7,208 nucleotides of DNA from positions 1 to 7,208 of the forward strand of contig PXAU01000302.1 in assembly GCA_003567075.1 (NCBI GenBank), given 5' to 3'. This stretch comes from Trueperaceae bacterium (GTDB taxonomy: Bacteria > Deinococcota > Deinococci > Deinococcales > Trueperaceae). The stretch's first letter is position 1. Every line of letters starts with the position of its first letter. The translations under genes were made by a program, and so were the position numbers. This document shows positions 6,613-7,208 of the stretch, piece by piece. A model generated the notes under the pieces. It did no database searches, was not told where the DNA came from, and was given only the letters and a program-made list of their open reading frames with translations.

Positions 6613-6618
6613 ATCCTA
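6613..6618 (-). promoter_or_regulatory. Predicted -10 box for a leaderless pxpA mRNA
   Basis: On the minus strand this reads TAGGAT, fitting TANNNT, and ends 5 bases before the ATG at 6607. With normal -10 to start-site spacing, transcription would begin at or next to the ATG. No Shine-Dalgarno is present. A weak -35 candidate (CCGACG on the minus strand, 6637-6642) lies 18 bases upstream and keeps only the GAC core. Confidence 0.5.
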
Positions 6619-6674
6619 CCGGCGCGACGCGGGGATCGTCGGCGGCTGCGCCGTGCTGTCGGGCCGGCCGGGTG

Positions 6675-6698
6675 GCGTGCACGGGCGCCGGTGCATGC
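6675..6698. repeat. 8-bp dyad between the pxpA and rRNA promoters
   Basis: GCGTGCAC (6675-6682) pairs with GTGCATGC (6691-6698), with one G-T wobble, around an 8-base GC loop. It lies 57 bp upstream of the pxpA -10 box and 15 bp before the rRNA -35 box, so it could be a protein-binding site. Seven bases of each arm are identical to those of the dyad at 1126-1142. Confidence 0.4.
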
Positions 6699-6713
6699 TC
6701 GCGTCGCCATGAC

Positions 6714-6743
6714 TTGACACGCCCGCTCCCGGGGGTTTACTAT
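6714..6743 (+). promoter_or_regulatory. Promoter of the 23S rRNA transcription unit
   Basis: A perfect -35 TTGACA (6714-6719) is followed after 18 bases by TACTAT (6738-6743), which fits TANNNT and 4 of 6 TATAAT positions. Transcription should begin near 6750, giving a leader of about 190 bases before the 23S. It is the strongest promoter visible in the window, as expected for rRNA. The bases upstream of -35 are GC-rich, so there is no classical A/T-rich UP element. Confidence 0.75.
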
Positions 6744-6822
6744 TACTTTTGCCGCTCGCGAGAGGGGCGCGTACATTGACAAGCGCATAGGAGAGCATGA
6801 GCATCCTGAGCTCGAAGCGTTG

Positions 6823-6863
6823 TCGTCGTCCTAGACGATGAAATCGCAACGAGTTCTTGCGAT
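6823..6863 (+). promoter_or_regulatory. Possible rRNA antitermination (nut-like) site: boxB hairpin plus boxA-like element
   Basis: TCGTCGTC (6823-6830) pairs with GACGATGA (6834-6841), one G-T wobble, around a CTA loop. Twelve bases later comes AGTTCTTGCGA (6852-6862), which shares GTTCTT with bacterial boxA sequences such as TGTTCTTTGA. The order hairpin then boxA is that of rRNA leaders, where the Nus factors assemble. The boxA match breaks down after the first six shared bases, so this is a candidate only. Confidence 0.35.
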
Positions 6864-6907
6864 CGAAAGACACAAGATCGAGTATTCGATCCGAGTCGAG
6901 TGATCGC
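6859..6907 (+). other. Nested stem-loops in the pre-23S leader
   Basis: An outer stem pairs GCGATC (6859-6864) with GATCGC (6902-6907). Inside it, GATCGA (6876-6881) pairs perfectly with TCGATC (6886-6891) around a GTAT loop. This is a transcribed leader structure and may be part of the precursor processing region, although the classical RNase III stem for 23S would pair leader with trailer, which is outside the window. Confidence 0.5.
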
Positions 6908-6943
6908 GTGTCGAACCACTCTTACAAGCGTTAACCGATCGAT

Positions 6944-7208
6944 GGTTACGTTACTAAGGGCACACGGTGGATGCCTTGGCTGCCGAACCGATGAAGGACG
7001 TGGCTACCTGCGATAAGCCTCGGGGAGCTGGAAGCTAGCTTTGATCCGGGGATTTCCGAATGGGGAAACCCACACGAGCGAACCTCGTGTACCCATGCGT
7101 GAATCCATAGCGCATGTGGAGGGAACCTGGGGAACTGAAACATCTAAGTACCCAGAGGAACAGAAAGAAACATCGATTCCCTGAGTAGTGGCGAACGAAA
7201 CGGGAACA
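6944..7208 (+). rRNA. rrl: 23S ribosomal RNA, 5' part (continues beyond the window)
   Basis: The mature 5' end is placed at GGTTACG (6944), matching the usual GGTTAAG start of bacterial 23S. Highly conserved landmarks follow in order: CACACGGTGGATGCCTTGGC near 6961, GATGAAGGACGTGGCTACC near 6990, TGCGATAAGCCTCGGGGAGC near 7009, GATTTCCGAATGGGGAAACC near 7051, GAATCCATAG near 7101, and GGGGAACTGAAACATCTAAG near 7129. These cover most of the first half of 23S domain I, and the gene runs off the right edge. There is no 16S gene or tRNA gene upstream; instead a dedicated promoter and leader precede it. Confidence 0.97.

Larger units (their letters stand above)
6608..6943. other. 336-bp divergent regulatory region between pxpA and the 23S rRNA gene
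   Basis: No protein gene is supported here. From the left it holds the pxpA -10 box, a GC-rich dyad at 6675-6698, the rRNA promoter at 6714-6743, and a transcribed 23S leader of about 190 bases containing several hairpins. Composition shifts sharply: the part up to about 6710 is very GC-rich like the coding DNA, while the leader from about 6735 is noticeably richer in A and T, as is usual for rRNA control regions. Confidence 0.75.

Noticed and set aside
6608..6682. Upstream extension of pxpA by 25 codons
   Set aside because: The extra residues show no homology-like pattern, and the extension runs through the TAGGAT box. PxpA proteins normally begin just before the DLNxDxGE motif.
6797..6841. 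14-codon leader ORF (starts MSILSS) with GGAG just upstream
   Set aside because: The GGAG-to-ATG gap is only 3 bases, the peptide is arginine-rich, and it lies in a predicted rRNA leader where its second half coincides with a strong hairpin. An RNA structure explains it better.
6918..6927. ACTCTTACAA as a boxA element close to the 23S start
   Set aside because: It shares only CTCTT with boxA and has no preceding hairpin. The GTTCTT element after the 6823-6841 hairpin is the better candidate, though neither is proven.
6946..7143. 65-codon open frame on the minus strand at the right end
   Set aside because: It lies entirely inside the conserved 23S rRNA gene.
1..7208. tRNA genes, CRISPR arrays, insertion sequences, phage genes or defence systems
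   Set aside because: I looked on both strands for cloverleaf landmarks, spaced repeats, transposase motifs and terminal repeats and saw none. The only repeats are the short ones reported.

Overview
The window is GC-rich bacterial chromosome, most likely from the Deinococcota (Deinococcus-Thermus), possibly a Truepera-like lineage. Three things point there. A 23S rRNA gene has its own promoter, with no 16S gene or tRNA in front of it, which is the split rRNA operon layout known in Thermus and Deinococcus. Several genes have a TANNNT-like -10 box only 5 to 9 bases before the start codon and no Shine-Dalgarno sequence, which suggests leaderless or nearly leaderless mRNAs. The gene families also fit. 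The placement is inference from layout; no database search was possible.

Layout, left to right: the 3' end of a major facilitator superfamily (MFS) transporter gene (+); 5-formyltetrahydrofolate cyclo-ligase (-), convergent with it; a divergent 138-bp promoter region; an OsmC/Ohr-family gene (+); polyphosphate kinase ppk1 (+); a small 85-residue uncharacterised gene (-), convergent with ppk; a fused pxpB-pxpC gene (-); pxpA (-); a 336-bp divergent regulatory region; and the first 265 bases of a 23S rRNA gene (+), which runs off the right edge.

The clearest functional unit is pxpA with pxpBC. Together they encode the prokaryotic ATP-dependent 5-oxoprolinase, which turns 5-oxoproline (pyroglutamate) back into glutamate. 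The two genes are separated by one base and are probably translationally coupled. The remaining protein genes are single-gene housekeeping or stress functions: folate one-carbon metabolism, peroxide or thiol stress, and polyphosphate storage. Each appears to have its own short promoter.

I see no mobile element, CRISPR array, phage gene or defence system, and nothing that must be a new multi-gene system. The points most worth a second look are: the uniform leaderless promoter geometry, including an odd ppk start; an identical 7+7-base dyad in both divergent promoter regions; a nut-like antitermination layout in the 23S leader; a leader segment that can pair with the mature 23S 5' end; and a 15-bp tandem repeat inside the pxpC domain.
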